Below, piece after piece: positions 37,546 to 50,400 of a DNA stretch of 64,000 nt. Source of the stretch: Patiria pectinifera (lineage: Eukaryota; Echinodermata; Asteroidea; Valvatida; Asterinidae); assembly GCA_029964075.1 (NCBI GenBank), contig CM057142.1, forward strand, positions 35,156,392 through 35,220,391, written 5' to 3'. Position 1 is the stretch's first letter, and each line of letters begins with the position of its first letter. The position numbers and the translations under genes are program-made. The notes beneath the pieces are model-generated. The model was given only the letters and a program-made list of their open reading frames with translations, did no database searches and was not told the origin of the DNA.

Positions 37546-37974
37546 TGCAGTTGAAAGGGTTCACAGAAAACAGACACTTATCATCTATCACTAAGACCCA
37601 GCAAATGATGTTTTGCAGAGCTTCCAAAACGCTTGTTCTGTACAATCCACCCCCCCCCCACCAAAAAAAAATGTGTGCAGTCATAATAATGGGATGAAAT
37701 TCTGAAATGGACTCATTACTTAGTGCCAATTCACTGCAAGTCAACAACTCTTGTAAATTTTTTTAGCCATTTTGTCCCACATAAGGCAATCAATAGTTAA
37801 GTTCGCAGTGACTTCAGGTGTCCCAACCGAAGTCCAGGTTTATTTATAGCTTTGAAAGGACACAGTGTGGCTAGTAACACGGGGATAGTTAGTTTCTACT
37901 ATCCAGATGTTCCCCTCCCATAAATCATTGAGGCACGTGAAACATGCATGTGAAACAAAGACACGTAGGCCTAC

Positions 37975-38057
37975 CTGCGATGCGTCTGGCTTCCAACCGA
38001 TCATGTAGAGTATTTGAAATGTTGCTGGCACTGAGCCATCCTCATTGCCGTACATGT
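37975..38057 (-). CDS. NDUFAF5: NDUFAF5 internal exon (third of three in window)
   Basis: This 83-bp exon completes an Asp codon and then encodes 27 residues: [20 protein letters not shown], then WKPDASQ. Human NDUFAF5 has [22 protein letters not shown] at the same place, so identity is near certain. The acceptor follows a T-rich tract (TTTTTTAAAG) and the donor is GTAGGC. The exon ends in phase 0. Roughly the last 30 residues of the protein (an RGSATVSFGELG-like segment in human) should lie in one more exon at lower coordinates. I searched by eye between 32 and 38 kb and did not find it. If the donor were not used, the frame would read on for 42 more codons to a stop near 37843, giving a sequence unlike the family. 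Splicing is therefore much more likely. Confidence 0.95.
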
Positions 38058-41000
38058 CTTTAAAAAAGAAGAAAAAATATAGAAAATTACAGTTAACGAG
38101 CAAAAGACTAAAAAAAACCTTTGCAGTTATTTATAAATTAGACAGATGGCATTCTTTCAATAACAGCCCTTTCCAGATGCTGGTATTGTATTGTAAAATA
38201 GGTTTAAAAAAACTGCGGCGGAATGTTTCATTAGCCTCAACATTTCTACGCTATATTTAGCAACAATTACCGAGCTGTCTGGATTAGACAATGCGAATGT
38301 CTGTCGCTCAAAGAAATAGCGCCAGCGACAGTTTGTGTTTCGCACATGCATGAGCTATCAAGTTGACTTTTGTAATGTCTCTAGGGTTCAGGTTGGATAA
38401 AGCCAGTTATACAATACAATCGAGGACACTGGCCTCTAGCCAGAAACCGGCAAACAAAATATTACCACTGATGATACTAATGTCATTACAGAAAAAGGTA
38501 TATGTTCGTACTTCACAACATGAGAAACAATAGCGGTACCATATGTAAAAATATGTAATTCTTTTCTTGGCCAAATAAAATTGACCAGAATACTTTCTAA
38601 GATGCAATATTAGTGAAGTATTCTTATCTAATATATATATATTTTTTTACAATGCATGCAGAAAGTGAAAGAGCTGAATAGAAATGACATACCGATAAAA
38701 GTGACTGGTTTATTGACAATGACTGGTTTCTTGCTAAAAACAGTGAAATAGGATATATGTTGACTTTAACAGTTACATCTAGAGATCCCTTTTCCTATTT
38801 TGGTGGGAAAATTCTTGAGAAGAATCAACAAACATACAGTGAAAAATATAATCAGACTGCACGTCCAACAAACACCGCATACATGAGAAAAGGCAATTTT
38901 TGCCTCTCTAAAAGGTATGATATTGTCATGTAGACACATCAAACCTGACCTTGGAGTAATTACTGCAGGATTATATGAGCCAATATTTGCCTTTACCTCA
39001 TCGCCAGCAGCAGACTTATTTCCAAGCCAAGGACATCTTTTAAGGATGATTTGTTTTCCCTGTACAAGGTTCTTTCATATGACGCTTACTTTTGTGGCGA
39101 TACTGCAAGGCTATCAGCTTTGAATGAAGAGTAGGATGCACTTTGGGTTAACATTGGTTTCAATCATTTTCCAACCTTATATTACAAGGAAGATGTTCAC
39201 ATTTTCTATACATGCAGACCTTTCGTACGAAAAATGTTATTTCAATGCGCGTTGTGTGACTTTGTTTGAAATAACAATTACATATACCACGCCAACAAAA
39301 TTAATGAATGCTAGTTTGAACTATAATCCACTTAAACAATGACACGACAATAATTTTGCTCTACAGCCGTTTTGTTTAACCCTAACAGAACTCAACCCAT
39401 CAAACCCCAACAGCATGTATTGTTGGAATCTGTCTGGATGGGTGCAGTAACCCTAAACTGACAGTCTTTTACATTGGTTTGGCACACCTCCAGAAACTAA
39501 GCCAGAAATATGTGTGCACAGTTTCCCATATGGTGTTGGCATTTGCCAGGATGGGTATGGTTCCTAGTAAATCATGCTAGGGAGTTAGGGTTAAGGTACT
39601 CTTATTCTCTGCAGTTATAAATGCGAAAGGGGAAAATGGACTACATGTACATGGATACTGATTTCATGAAGACTGCCCCATCAGCTCATTTCAAAATTGC
39701 ATCTGAAGACATTTCTAACACTTTCCTTTGCCAATTTTGAGTTAACGGACTGTACTCAGATTTGCATCCGTAGAATACTGTGCAAAATCCTTAGATATCC
39801 ACCACTGAGCACAGACGCGGTACTATTAGTAGCATATTAATTAAGACCCCCCCCCCTTGTGAGTGCGAGAAGATTATTGTTGATTTTAGATTTGAAGACA
39901 TTTAAACTTGCTGAGTCCCTAATATCTGCCAGTTGTGCGTTCCATTGGGCTACAGTTCTTAGCAAGAAGGGACACTTGTAGCAATCCTTATTTTGTTTGA
40001 GGACGAGGGAATTTCAAATAACAGGCCTGATTTTTTTCTATGGAATCTTTGGCTGGTAATGACGGAGAATTTGTTTACACTGATGGAGGCAAGCTGATAA
40101 TGAGCTTTGTACATGATGATCAATCGGGCACTAAGCCTTCTCTCTTCGAGTCATTTCCATGTAAGGCCTCGAACCGTTGAAGAAATGCTGCTATTTTGAC
40201 GGAAATCTCTTTTTCACAAATCTGGCAGCCCGATTTCGAACAGCTTCCAAAGCAATCTTAATTTGGTGATGAGGATCCCAGATGGTTGAAAAATACTACT
40301 ACTGTGGCCGGACCAGAGTTTTGTATGCCGTAGCTTTTACTCCTTCTTTGCAATGATAAAAATGGTGTCTAAGAAGACCTCGGGTTTTGTTGGCTTTGGT
40401 AACAGTTTTGACAATGTGCATGGTTGTTGAGCTTACAATTTAAAGTGACCCCAGGTTGGTATGATTATCCACCGTTTGAAGTTGAGAATCACCCGTAACA
40501 TTGCATTCACTCACGAGTGGTCTTTTTTTTCTGTGGATAATGTGCATAACAGAGCACTTCGTGCTTATTAAATTTCATCGGCCATCAATTTTGCCAGACA
40601 CGAAGTGAGTCAATGTTGTTGTTTTTGTGTAAAATGACTGGGTCTCCTGCCGACGGCGATCCTTCCGTACATGGTACAATCGTCAGCTAGTAGCCTCACT
40701 GTAGGCTCGACGGTTTCTGGAAGATTACTTGTATGTGATGTAATTATCCCCCTTTGAACAATTACATGTACACATATAAGCACCTCCACAGCAATTGGCA
40801 AGCCACAGTGAAAAAAAAACGGTTCCCAATTAAAGGAAATGACTTTCAAAATCAACTTGCTATAGGCATGCATCAGGTACCTGTACTTCTACTCTGAGGC
40901 TATTTCCTGAGCCTTCAATTAATCTTGTTCTGTTGGCCATTTATCATCATCACAAAAAGAAAATTGTGGTACCTGTACAGTGAAGATGGGAAATTGTCTC

Positions 41001-42783
41001 CATGCTTATAAGGAAAAGGTGTCGAGATATGAACTAAAACAAGTATCGCTGGCACGGTGTCAGCAGGGTGGGGGTGGTAGCTAGTGAGACACAAGACAAA
41101 TGGACCCCAAATTGTGTTAGGCAAAGCAATTACATCAGATCAGACACTCGAGTGGATCCTGCAAGTGCCTGCAACGTGTCAAAATCAGGGGGAATAAATG
41201 ATCAAAAAAGGTAGCCGAGATAGAGCCAAGGGTCCAAATGTCCAAACGGAAGGGACGGCTTGTCTAGCCCCGGACAAAATGCTCAGCTTCCGCCAGCCAT
41301 CAAGATTACAGGAGGGAGGGGAAAGGGGGAAGGGGGCAGGACGGAATCCAGATACAAATAGTAAAACGCATACCTCTCTTCCTGGTTACTACTAATAGCT
41401 TCTCACAAACCTCCATCCGCATACTGTCAAATTGGACGGGCAATTTATAAAGGAAATAAATGGCTGGTTGTTTGTTCCCTTTCTGAAAATTACGAAGCAG
41501 GCAGCTATCTGGTCGCGTCATCAACGAAACGAAGAGCATGATGCGGAGAAATTGGTGAGGGTGGGTGGGTAAAGTGTTGGGCCAGCCAGCTTTAAATCAA
41601 GCCCTTGTTGGTAACCGGGGAACTTAACTTAGCTCGTCGGGGAGTGGTTCCAGTATTACTACACAGCCGGATGGCACTTGTACTTATCACTGTGCTTTTT
41701 TTTTTAAACAACTGATTCGAGGTGGAATTTTCCCTGGAACTGATCGCTTATCATGCCAAGTTTAGAATGACAATTGAGAACTTTGATGGTTAAAAGTTGA
41801 AATGTGTTTCTTACAACAAGAGTGGGTTTTTGGTATAGATTGGCATTGCTTGCTAGGAAAAGAATAAAGCACGCAGGAAAAATACTCACAAATGGCGAAT
41901 TGACATATGGTGGTATGTACATGTATAGCCAGTTGAAAGATACTAAAGTTCAAAACGGAAAACTGTATATCTATATCTATCTTATATTTTTTATGTGGAG
42001 GTTGAGCCTGACTAAAGCCTGTTGTTACAGTAACATGCTCCTTATCAATCCCAGGGTCTCTAGAGTGTTAAAAAAATAACCAGATCAAAAAAACCCCACC
42101 AAATCACATTTACAGTACTACTACTAGTCTGGAAATCTGTAATTCAATCTTCAATTCTGAAATCAATTTTTTGTTACTTTTCCGGAAAAAATCACACAGG
42201 ATGAAAATCTCACGAGTGCACTGTGCTCTTGCTCTGTACAAATTACATCCTGCTTTTAAACCTTAGTGGTCTTCGGTGGAAAAAATTATTCCCCAATAGT
42301 AAAAGGTTGTCCATGCATTTGCACTAATAGGTAGAGGAGGTTCAATAACCTTTTCTTGAACAAAGCAGCGAAGTCAAATTTCCCCCCAATTTTGTTTTGA
42401 TATGAGAACAGGTACGGTGAGGCTTCAACTGACACCTCATACCTAAATTTGAAATGAAAGCACACGGGTGATGGCATTTCTCAGAAGACTGAATATTCAT
42501 GACAGCTTTTAATGCAGCACTAGTAAAACACCCCAACGTAATCTGCCAACGTCATGCTAAGTGCCCACTGTCATCACCGTGAAACTGCTGAGATTTCAAA
42601 AAGGAAACACGGTCCGCTGACGCCGTGCTCCCAAGTTGAAAGACTGACATCCCCTATCCCGGTCTATCCCAGAATGCCAAACGAACGGCACCGAGTAGGT
42701 ACACCCCCCCCTCCCCTCCCCTCCCAGCTTATGAAAAATTTAACGTATTGGCCTTTGCTCTAGGGAGGTAATATTTCCGTCAC
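38058..42783 (-). other. NDUFAF5 intron (4.7 kb)
   Basis: This intron joins a phase-1 exon end to an exon opening with two bases of the split codon. It contains the decayed LINE reverse transcriptase at 39.86-40.74 kb. No other coding signal was recognised in 38.1-39.8 or 40.8-42.7 kb. Confidence 0.85.
39857..40740 (-). pseudogene. Dead non-LTR retrotransposon (jockey/CR1-like) reverse transcriptase, C-terminal half
   Basis: Read on the minus strand this is the C-terminal half of a LINE reverse transcriptase with several in-frame stops and shifts. Near 40690 is VRLLADDCTMYGRI, the catalytic (F/Y)xDD motif of the polymerase in its usual context (here LADD). Further on come TKANKTRGLLRHHF (the thumb segment normally written KANKxLGFLRRNL), AYKTLVRP, IWDPHH, then ALEAVRNRAARFVKKRF in pieces across frames. 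Near the end, LLRTVAQWNAQLADIRDSAS corresponds to the 'TxxxWNxLP' tail of such elements. The order and spacing are those of jockey/CR1/L2-type LINEs. The endonuclease half is absent, as expected for a 5'-truncated copy inserted in an intron. It lies on the same strand as the host gene. The exact clade was not determined. Confidence 0.88.
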
Positions 42784-42928
42784 CTTTGTAGATGGCAGCA
42801 GCTGCTGTTTGCGTGCCGCGGTGCAGCACGCTCTTCCGGGACCATGATGCATTGCTTTCTCCCATACCCTTCAGATCCTGCATCAGCTCCAGCATGGAGG
42901 GGTAGTTCACCGTGACCTCATCGATATC
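42784..42928 (-). CDS. NDUFAF5: NDUFAF5 internal exon (second of three in window)
   Basis: This 145-bp exon encodes 48 residues plus the first base of the next codon. It begins [20 protein letters not shown], continues through GMGESNASW and ends TAAAAIYK. The human protein has the very similar YPGMFELMEDLQGMGESN followed by LAAAAVYRE. This is the best conserved C-terminal block of the family. The acceptor is CTCCACAG and the donor is GTGACG, a non-canonical but acceptable GT donor. The exon ends in phase 1, and its last G joins the AC that opens the exon at 38057 to make the Asp of DMYGNEDG. No frameshift or stop is present. Its GC content is clearly higher than the surrounding intron. The 14.6-kb intron before it carries SINEs and other elements. 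The 4.7-kb intron after it carries a dead LINE. Confidence 0.95.
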
Positions 42929-45900
42929 CTGTGGAGAAACGATCCCGTGAAACCAAAGTCAGACTTTAAAACCCACTGCAGAAAAAAAAAAGATTGAAGG
43001 GGGGGGGGGGGTTGATGAGGGAAGGGGAGAGGGTAATGAGGAAAGAAGAGGAGGGAGAAGAGCAACTTCTCGTTACTCCAACTATGGGCTTGTTCAAAAC
43101 TATGGCTCACTCACTTCTGCAATTGTATCCACCCAGACGCATAAGAAAACAGAATCGGCCGACAGGAGGGATAGAACGAGCGGTACGCAGCATAACAAAC
43201 ATGCTGCAACAATGTGCTACTCCTAACATAACATCGTACATCAACAAACCCTGGGGGCACTAACCGAGGTAATGGCTGCAAATCCAAGAAGGAAACAACT
43301 ACATTTGAAGACTGAAAGACTACAAAATCCTCTTAATAGTTGAGGCTTTTGAGACAAACAAATACCGGGAATATCTATGGTTAAGATGAGACAAGAAATC
43401 CACCTAAATGAAAATTTACCAGAAGAGACCTTCACAACGGGCACTTGAAAAAAAAAAGTAATCCTTTGTAAGAGTTTTCGGCTTAGCAAACCACATAAAC
43501 ATGTCTTTATTGACGCAGCGACTTTGAACCACTCAGAGTGGTTTGCTCGCCCATATGTAGCAAGATATGTGACAGTGTTTGTCATTGCGTTACCAGAATC
43601 TCAGAAATTCTTATGAGATATCGGGGGGGGGGGGTGTTTCTCGGTAGCAATAGTCTAGGATGTGTATAGGGGATAGGAACATGGGGGGGGGGGGCGGTGC
43701 CACTCTGTCACAACTTGATCGTGCTGGGTATATACCCGACAGTACAAATCAAATACTTTTTTATGAAGTTCCTTTCTTCAGTCGCACACATTTAGGGGAA
43801 CTCATCAGTATTTCAGATTGGCTATTGCAAAGGAGGGGTTTGACCTCATCTGCTATAAGGGAATTGTTCGTATGTACCACACATTTAGGCCGGCATCCCT
43901 CAACTTCTCCTGATGGTGCACAAAATGTTACCTTCAAGACGCTAATGCTACTCCTGCTCAGTTGATCAGCCTCTTGAAATATCACTTACCAATTGACTTG
44001 ATCAGGAGCAATATGTACAGTTCAGGGCACAAACATTTCGAATCTGTTTTTACTTGAGTAGATAGGAAAATATCCTTTTTGTGCAAAAAGACATACAATA
44101 CATAGATCCGTCTATTTTATTACATCAGGTCTCTAGTGACCATTGTCAATGCCAAATATATGTATCGGTGTAGTTGTTATTAAGTGCTCTGCTGGAAAAT
44201 AATTATTTTGTCTGGAAATTTGAATTGGAGATCAGTAATCAAAATAATGCTTCAAGGGAAAATGGATTAACATTCGAAGGCCCTGATATCAAAAAAAAAA
44301 AAAGAAAAAAAGGAGAAAAAAATTAATTGAGATAGAGCTTGCTTGCTTACTTTGTTGGAATCCCCATAAAGTTGTTTTCTTTATAAACACGTTTGTTGGA
44401 AGAGAGTGTATTGTAAGTAATTTTGTGTTCAGAGTTTATTTACCCAGCCCCATCTCACGAAGGACATCAACCTTTCAAAATAAATTTGATTCTGTGAAAA
44501 ACGAAGCAGAACTGCAAGGAGTCATGAGTATTTCACACATACTTCTTGTTTTATTGCTCCAACATGTTTGCACATTCTACAGGGTGTCGAACCCTTCACA
44601 CATCGGATGGACGAATCTGCTGATGTGATCGCAACTGGCAGTACAATTTCCTGAAAAACGGCATTGATATCACAAAATGTATCGCCATCTATTTCACCCA
44701 GGCTCCAAGGAAGCACGTGCAGGAGAACTTCAAGGTCACTTGATATTAAAAGGTGACTGAAAATACGTGTAAACATGATAGATTTTCATTCATGTAGAGC
44801 ACTGAAAGGAACACCACAATAGCGCTGGGAAAAGGCATCTGACAAATGCCGGTGGCCAATTATTTGCTTTTGTTTGTAACATGTTCAGACTGCATTGGCA
44901 CCTGAAGTCAACAGTAAGAACAGAGCAATCGAACTGTCCACTCACTAGTATAATTTAGTTAACCTCATGATTTGATTATCAAAAGCATTCTGAGCTTGCA
45001 TGGGATCAATAGGACGGCTAGGCAGACAGGTTTTTCTTCAATCATGTCAACATAATGTGATGTACATGCTTATTGTGACCACTAACTCAAAGCTGATTTC
45101 ACAAAAACAAAAAAAAGGAGTCGCTGAGCAGTACTCTTTTTTTGATATCCCATCAATGGAAAACTCCTTGAGAAAGTTTGCCCTGCGACCAAAGATTTAC
45201 AGTGTACCAATGGCTCATCAATGACACGTACATGTACATGTACCTTGATTCTCCCCAGAATCCTGCAAGCTAGAATGAGCTCTATAATTTTTAACCATTA
45301 ATATGAACTTGTAAAGGGCACGATAAGTCTTGCTGTCTACTCCCACATCATCTGTGACATATTTGGGCTTGAAGCAATGAACATGCAAACTCACTAGTTA
45401 ACTTTCTCTGATTTTCCAGTTAATTTATGATCTGGAATAAAGTGGTTTTCAACTGTACATGGTCTGAGAAATAGCCTGACGCTTCCACATGTAATGACTA
45501 TAGTCATCTCATTTCTAGCAGGATCTGAAACCTACTTTCCCCAATTCCGTCTGAATAATTAACCGGATTGCAATATGCCCAGATATCGCGGGTCACGGCT
45601 GACTCGTCTTGACAAAGTAGTTCACACATTCAAGCTTGCTCTGGGAAATGCCAACGAGCCCAGGCCAGTCACGGAAGATCTTTTAGTGTCAGATGATTGT
45701 AGAGCCATACCTGGGGCAGGGGGGCTCAACCACTTAGCAGTTGCCGAGACACGATGGGGCCGATGCCTCCTTCTAATTCCTCATCCCTTAAAATCACTAG
45801 AGGATATCGAAGCAGATGGTTAAAGACCATTCCTACGTACAAATGTATATCACAAAAATCATACTTTATTTTGATTACGTCATGGCTAAACCAAGGTTGA

Positions 45901-46781
45901 TGCACTACAGTGACACATTTTCGCTGTGGTGTTAGGGCACTGTGAAATGAAGATGTCACTGTGTGGACTCCACGGCAGAGGCAGTGGACAAGTTGCGTGC
46001 ATGCAATGGTCAAACAGCAAAAATGGCAAGGAGTACTGCAAGTAGAATCTGCACACCAGATGAGCACATCTACCAGTGGATGTATGGTGGCACAATCATG
46101 CTAATATCGTCTAATCTTCGGGTTCCCTGTCATTTTTGAGAGAGGGTACCATTGTCAAAAATCCATAATCCAGAGTTGAAATGTCCAAAACAGAAACATC
46201 TAGGAAGACGCATGGTATCCTCGGTTATTCATTTGGGTTATAGAACACAGTGTGAGTGAAATACATACATGTATTTTACGTTTAGAATTTTTCCCTCAAT
46301 TGAGTTAAAAGATGTTTGACTTCTGTCCCATCAGAAAATGTACATGTACACGTGTGCAACTATGTTTTACAACATACTTTAAACTTCACCTTTAATCCTG
46401 GGAAGTTATGCAATCTGCCATGTTGCCTGCCGCAACAGATTTAAAGGAAATGTACAACATTTGCTTTTGCTGCAATTTTCAGACATAAATGGATTTGGAG
46501 GATTAGAATGTTATAGGAAATATTGTTAAACCGCTTTGTTTCACGTTTTGGGCTCGTAGATGCTTGAAAAACCAAGAAAACCAATCATGTTCTTGTAGTC
46601 CGGTTCCCTGACCCCACTGAAGATGAAACGGAGCACTTTATAGACTGTGGGGAATTGTAAGGTCAGAGAATCAGTCTGGCAGGCTTGTACTTCTTCACAT
46701 GTATGTAATCAATTGCAAAGAAAATGCGGAACTAAATATGAAAACTTAAGAGCAGTTTTTGAAAATGAGCCAGTTTTCTCA

Positions 46782-46805
46782 AACGCTGGTCGGCCGACCA
46801 GCGTT
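46782..46805. repeat. Perfect 24-bp palindrome
   Basis: The half-site AACGCTGGTCGG is followed directly by its complement, with no spacer. It lies in an AT-rich part of the large NDUFAF5 intron. Confidence 0.95.
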
Positions 46806-47163
46806 GGAAAAATACAATTGTTCTTGAAAATGTCAGCACACCAGGAGCCACGATTTTACAGGATGCTTTAGACTGTCATTCCCTAACAATCCAGTAAGGT
46901 ATTTCATGATAATTTGATCATTTCGTTTTTTGATGTATGCGAATGTTGTATCTTCCCTTTAAGATTGCATTTCTTAAAAGACTCCCTACCAAAGGCTGCA
47001 TCATCTGACACCTTAATGGAGATACCATTAAATATCTCGACAACCAGCTGCTTCAAAGAAGAACATCGAGGAAAAGGACAAAGGTGTGACCCTTTCACAG
47101 TAGTAGACAGTCTTTGTCAATTCTTGAGAAAGGGAGGATTTTAAGGACTTTCAATAACAAAAG

Positions 47164-47495
47164 AATTATAATATAATAGTACAATAATAATAATGCGGAG
47201 CTTATATAGCGCTTTATACCCAAGGTATCAAAGCACTTTACAATTATTATCCCTGTTCATCCGGAATTATACAATTTTTCTGCAGCAGCTCGAGATCAGC
47301 GCAATTTGGTCTCTACCTTCACAGCTACCCATTTATACTCCTAGGCGGAGAGAGGTAATTTTTTTAAAGTAAGTGTCAGTAAGTGTCTTGCCCAAGAACA
47401 CAAGCACAATGTTCCCCGTCAAGGATCGAACCCACGTACCATGGAACACGAGTCGAACGCCATAAGCACTGGGAACACAGTGCCCCACAGTCTAC
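47164..47495 (-). mobile_element. tRNA-derived SINE
   Basis: On the minus strand the head at about 47490-47420 carries a box B-like GTGGGTTCGATCC. The body follows with CTTGGGCAAGACACTTACTG, then a segment reading AGGAGTATAAATGGGTA, then GTAAAGTGCTTTGATACCTT and AAAGCGCTATATAAG. It ends in a (TTA)n tail at 47164-47193. This head-core-tail order is that of a tRNA-derived SINE. The core words recur in the element at 52.5 kb, so both belong to one family. The box A region is diverged. Confidence 0.82.
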
Positions 47496-50400
47496 ATGTA
47501 TGGAGGAATAATTCAGGATGCCAAATGATTTGAAGGGGTTTGCAGTTTCCTCTGATTAGTACAGACTCAGACCTGCATCGTGACATACACGTATACGTTA
47601 TCTGTGCAGACTTTTCCTGAACAAGCCTTACACTGCATATCAAATGTGCTTTCATTGCGTGCATGTAAATTTACATGTAAATCTAGGGAACAACCTTGAT
47701 GTAACCATGTCTTTTCATAGAAAACCAAATGTGCATATTATGGCAAAAATACTGGCACAGGTGTGAATAAGCAAAGATGAAATTTGGTTGAGCAAACATT
47801 GCCCTAAGTGTACCTTCAGGCGTGGTATTAGAAATTGTCATAGAAAGCTCTGATGTACATGTACTCGTAGTACGTACATAATTTTACATTGGACACAATA
47901 TAAAAAACTGTTATTTTTACATGTGTATTTCAGCAGAGTAAAACTCTTATATTTGCAGTATATGCAAAGTACATTTGATTCCAAAAGTGTTGTTATATAA
48001 AGTCAATGCACACAATTCCACGCAAAAGTGGAAAAACTTCAAGCATCACAACCTGAAATGTGGTATCAAATTAAAGGAAACAAGACCTGTCATTTGAATA
48101 TGCCAGTGTACTTTTTGGGTAATTTTATGTATTTTAGGTCGTCAGTTTGGTAGCTTGTTTATTCATGCAAAATGTAAGTTTTATTGTGATTTGTTATGGG
48201 AAAGGCCTTGAATATTTGGTATGTTATAAATTATGCAAAGAAGGAAATAGATAGTCCACCTAGTAAGAAGACCACGACATTCAGAATGAAATAGTATGCA
48301 AAAAAGTGTATATAATGTGAGTAACCGTAGAATTGCCCAAATTCCCAAAGCCATACAAGAGAAACTGGCCAGCAAAAGTACAGGAACTAAGAAAATCGTA
48401 TGAGATGCATCCATCATGCTATCCTGTTGTAGGTCCCTAGGGGTGCGATTACCTGTAAGGTCAAAACCTTAATTAAAAAATTGTTGGACTGATTGTAAGT
48501 GACTTATCCTGCAGTACAACTTCATCTTGCCTTGGGATAGGCAGCATTAGGGGCCAATAAATCAAACTGGATTCCGTGTAATGGGGGAAAAATGCAAAGA
48601 ACTGCGCCTGACAAAAAAAGTGCACTGCGATGGAGAACTGTCCAGAACATTTTGAACGTCTGTAGCTGAACTATTTGAACTGCTTATTGTCCTGCAATAA
48701 TGTACTGCTACTTTTTGAATGGCATGAGCACAGTTTACAATTTTTCATTAGCAATTAACTTACTATTAACGTACGAATTTACAAATCGTTTTGGTTATGA
48801 AGTCATGGTGACCGAAGCCCCAAACTTGTCTCTAATCCCATTAATTATTTTTTTCTTCGAAAATTGATTCTCAAAGGAATTATTGGTGACTCCATAGCTC
48901 CCTGAAGAAATGTTCCCTCCGAGGTAGAAGTTGCTGTTTTAATCTTTTCTGGGAAGAGTACATGTATCAGTCAGTGTATTTTAATTCTTTAATGGGGCAA
49001 TTGCATCATTGGTACAGAAAGTATAAAAAAAATTAAGCAGGGGAATTTTATATGAAAGCCTAACAACAAAATTGTCTATTTGATGTTTCATCCCAACTGA
49101 TTACATCTTTTTTTTAAATTTTGCTACAAGTGGGAGGAATGCCAGTAATGCCCTCAGCTCTGTCTTCAGCTCCGACCACCATGTGGATCAAGAAGTAAAA
49201 TGCAATCTCCGGTTAATTCAATAATGACACCAAAGAAGACGATTCACAGGCTTTGTGGTTAAAACACACATTCTGCATCCAATCAGGTACGGTCAAGGAA
49301 TTAAAAAAAAATATCAAACAAATACTTACACAACCATGTCTTACAAAACGGCAAGTGTTGTCAATTGGATCATCATCATGTTACAGGTTTCCAGTTTTAA
49401 TTTACCTTTTTTCCCAGCACAGCGTCGACCTTGCCTTTTGGCACATCTTGGGAAGCTTAAGTGAGCAATCCATCTTTACTGTAACACTACCGCTTCATAA
49501 TTGATGTAATGGTTCTGGGGGGAAAAAAGCCAGACAAGGCCTCCTCCGAAAGAGCAAATGGATTAGATTCACAAGAACATTTCACAATTTGGTAATCGGA
49601 CCATTCCGGGTTTTTTTTTCTTCTTTTCATTCATTACACTGCTGCCAGAGCGATAGGGAACTTCGGACTCCACACAAACAAAGGGAGAGTACCACTTTGG
49701 TTAAACACCGAACAAGGGTGTCGGAGCTGAACAGGCACATTAGCAGATCGCACATTGCTGGCAGATAATTAATCAGATTAGGAAAGCAGGGAATCCATTA
49801 GCATGGACTTCACATGGTCAACTTATAACTATCAGTCAAGTTGAGGTAAAAGAATCAGCGCCCATACTGTGTACATAATGGATCAAGATGGATATCATCT
49901 TACATTTAAGTCACAGTTTTGTGAGTTCAAATTTTGTCACGGGGGATATGAAAGTGGGAAGGAGGGAAGGGAGAGCAAATTTCCAGATTTAAAAAAAAAG
50001 TTTGGCAAATGGAAAGAAAGGCACCCTCTTGATAAGAGGCACAGTGAAGATGTGCTTTGCGGGATCGGGAAGCCATTTAGCTGACTGACATTTTGAAATA
50101 TGTATTAATGTAAAATGTTTCCATCTGTTCATATCGACGAACATGCTTTCTGGGATTATAGCAAATCTGATCATAGCAAACAATTTGGCAATAACCAAAT
50201 AGTGAAGACAGAATTTCAGTCGCCAACAAGGGCATCACAAGAGAGGGGGTGGGCAGGGGGCCGCTTGCCCTCTGCCCCCCCCCCCCCGACAAACAACCCT
50301 CCTCCCCCCCCCCCCAAAAAAAACGGGGGGCGGGGGAATAAAAATAAAAAAGAAGAGGGTGTGAAGTCATACACATTTGACATAAATGGGCGTCTACAGG

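Noticed and set aside
37129-37747. Minus-strand frames of 120 and 138 codons rich in PTHL and NPNPN
   Set aside because: They are translations of the TTAGGG tract and TTCCGACAC minisatellite, not genes.
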